A DNA stretch of 6,471 bases from Spirochaetales bacterium (GTDB taxonomy: Bacteria; Spirochaetota; Spirochaetia; Sphaerochaetales; Sphaerochaetaceae). Shown piece after piece: positions 5,288 to 6,471 of this stretch. The position numbers were made by a program, and so were the translations under genes. The notes beneath the pieces are model-generated. The model was not told the origin of the DNA, did not search any database, and saw only the letters and a program-made list of their open reading frames with translations. Location: positions 1 to 6,471 of the forward strand of contig JAGABK010000134.1 of the NCBI GenBank assembly GCA_017614625.1. Direction: 5' to 3'. The first letter of the stretch is position 1. Each line of letters starts with the position of its first letter.

Positions 5288-6471
5288 TCATGCATCGATC
5301 TGCGCGTATGTCGCGTTCTGCTCGATGAACAGACGTCTGGGCTCGACTTCCTCCCCCATGAGCATGGAGAACACGTGGTCGGCCTCAACGGCATCGGAAA
5401 GATGGACTTTTCCGATGAACCTGGTCTCGGGATTCATGGTCGTCTCCCACAGCTGCTCCGGGTTCATCTCACCGAGACCTTTGTAGCGCTGGATCTTGAC
5501 GTTCTTGGAATCCGACTCGTCCTCGTTGTGCTCGCTGAGGATCTTCGCCTTGTCATCGTCGTTGAAGGCATAGAAATCCTTGCCCTTGATGGTGATCTTG
5601 TACAACGGCGGCATGGCGAAATAGACATAGCCGGCATCGATGAGAGGTCTCATGTATCTGAAGAAGAATGTCAGAAGCAGTGTCCTGATGTGCGAGCCGT
5701 CGACATCGGCATCGGCCATGATGATGACCTTGTGGTAGCGTGCGCGGGTGACGTCGAAGCTGGCTCCGAGTCCCGCTCCGATGGAGTCGATGACGGGCTG
5801 GAGCTTGTCGTTGCCCTCGACCTTGTCCTCGCGGGTCTTCTCTACGTTGAGCATTTTTCCCCACAGCGGGAGGATAGCCTGGATGCGTCTGTCGCGTCCC
5901 TGCTTGGCGCTTCCGCCTGCAGAATCTCCCTCAACGATGAAAATCTCGCACTGTGCAGGGTCTTTTTCGGTGCAGGGTGCAAGTTTACCAGGCAGGCTCA
6001 CGGAACCCTTCTTACGGGCGTTCTCGCGTGCCTTCTTGGCTGCTATCCTGGCCTTGGAGGAGGCGACCGTCTTCTCCAGCAGCACCATGATCTGGTCCGG
6101 ATGCTCGTCGAAGTAGTCGTTGAGTTTCTGGTATACGAAGCTGTAGACGATACCCTGGACGTAGGAGTTTCCGAGCTTCATCTTGGTCTGGCCTTCGAAC
6201 TGCGGGTTCGTGATCTTGACCGATACAACTGCGCTCAGGCCTTCACGTACATCGGAATTGAAACCTTCCTTGAAATCGTCGGACTCGAAGAAAGCCTCTG
6301 CGTTCTTGTTCTTGCCAACAAGCTCCTTCAGGTGGTTCTGGAGCTGGTTCTTGAAAGCCGCCACAAGGCCGCTAGTGAAGCCGATGAGGTGCTTTCCTCC
6401 CTCACGGGTGTTGATGTTGTTGGCGAACGAGTGGATGTTCTCGTCGAACCTGTCGTTGTACTGCAGGGAGA
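5288..6471 (-). CDS. gyrB: DNA gyrase subunit B, N-terminus cut by window edge
   Basis: GyrB supplies ATP hydrolysis and the TOPRIM metal site of gyrase. The last 393 residues are present, and the frame stays open to the window edge. The first visible residues, SLQYNDRFDENIHSFANNIN, belong to the transducer domain, followed by TREGGKHLIGF. The TOPRIM domain shows EGDSAGGSAKQGR (visible 180-192, catalytic Glu at 180), DADVDGSHIRTLLLTFF (visible 253-269, metal-binding aspartates), and RYKGLGEMNPEQLWETTMNP. The C-terminal PRRLFIEQNA signature precedes the stop. The long insertion of proteobacterial GyrB is absent. The usual PL(K/R)GK motif reads PLWGK, with Trp at visible residue 203 (codon 5863-5861). 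A GTG at 6364 is an internal valine, not the start. The ATPase domain and the promoter lie outside the window. gyrA follows after 14 bp, so the two form an operon. Confidence 0.97.
   Translation of the reverse strand, partial: SLQYNDRFDENIHSFANNINTREGGKHLIGFTSGLVAAFKNQLQNHLKELVGKNKNAEAFFESDDFKEGFNSDVREGLSAVVSVKITNPQFEGQTKMKLGNSYVQGIVYSFVYQKLNDYFDEHPDQIMVLLEKTVASSKARIAAKKARENARKKGSVSLPGKLAPCTEKDPAQCEIFIVEGDSAGGSAKQGRDRRIQAILPLWGKMLNVEKTREDKVEGNDKLQPVIDSIGAGLGASFDVTRARYHKVIIMADADVDGSHIRTLLLTFFFRYMRPLIDAGYVYFAMPPLYKITIKGKDFYAFNDDDKAKILSEHNEDESDSKNVKIQRYKGLGEMNPEQLWETTMNPETRFIGKVHLSDAVEADHVFSMLMGEEVEPRRLFIEQNATYAQIDA

Noticed and set aside
5372..5377. CACGTG inside gyrB, the core of parS
   Set aside because: Only the 6-bp core is present and the flanks do not match GTTT or AAAC.
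2952..5486. An 844-codon open frame on the plus strand, antisense to gyrA and the end of gyrB
   Set aside because: Its translation is biased toward Val, Leu, Asp and Glu with no recognisable domain, and it lies opposite an unmistakable gyrA. The absence of stops follows from the GC-rich third positions of gyrA codons.
1..6471. CRISPR arrays, tRNA or rRNA genes, insertion sequences, phage or defence genes
   Set aside because: No repeated spacer pattern, no tRNA-like cloverleaf, no transposase and no terminal repeats were seen on either strand. The window is nearly filled by housekeeping genes.

Overview
This is a compact block of bacterial core genes, all on the minus strand except one small plus-strand gene. 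The sequence looks spirochaete-like (a relative of Treponema or Sphaerochaeta). That is an inference from three things: the wording of the gyrase motifs (AYRYTEAKM in GyrA, PLWGK in GyrB), a GyrB without the long insertion found in proteobacteria, and moderate GC content judged by eye. I hold the phylum only moderately and no genus.

Layout from left to right: the N-terminal part of a cyclophilin-type peptidyl-prolyl isomerase (minus, cut by the left edge); parB and parA (minus, overlapping by 11 bp); a short divergent promoter region; a 79-residue stand-alone NifU C-terminal-domain (Nfu-type) iron-sulfur protein (plus); a 277-bp convergent intergenic stretch with two identical parS centromere sites, the Nfu terminator and the gyrA terminator; gyrA (minus, complete); and the C-terminal part of gyrB (minus, cut by the right edge).

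Two functional units are clear. The first is a complete chromosome-partitioning system. ParB loads at the parS sites, slides as a CTP-dependent clamp, and works with the ParA ATPase to segregate the replication origin; its target sites lie a few hundred bases from its own genes. The second is the gyrB-gyrA operon for DNA gyrase, which introduces negative supercoils. Having parABS next to gyrBA suggests a position near the chromosomal origin, but I see no DnaA-box cluster, so oriC itself is not shown here. Nfu sits between the two units and has its own promoter and terminator.

I do not see a novel system in this window. The points most worth a second look are the paired parS sites (one in the transcribed 3' end of nfu), the natural residues at two quinolone-contact positions of gyrase (Ala in GyrA, Trp in GyrB), and the closely packed, possibly overlapping divergent promoters between parA and nfu. 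Several gene starts had to be reassigned from Shine-Dalgarno evidence.
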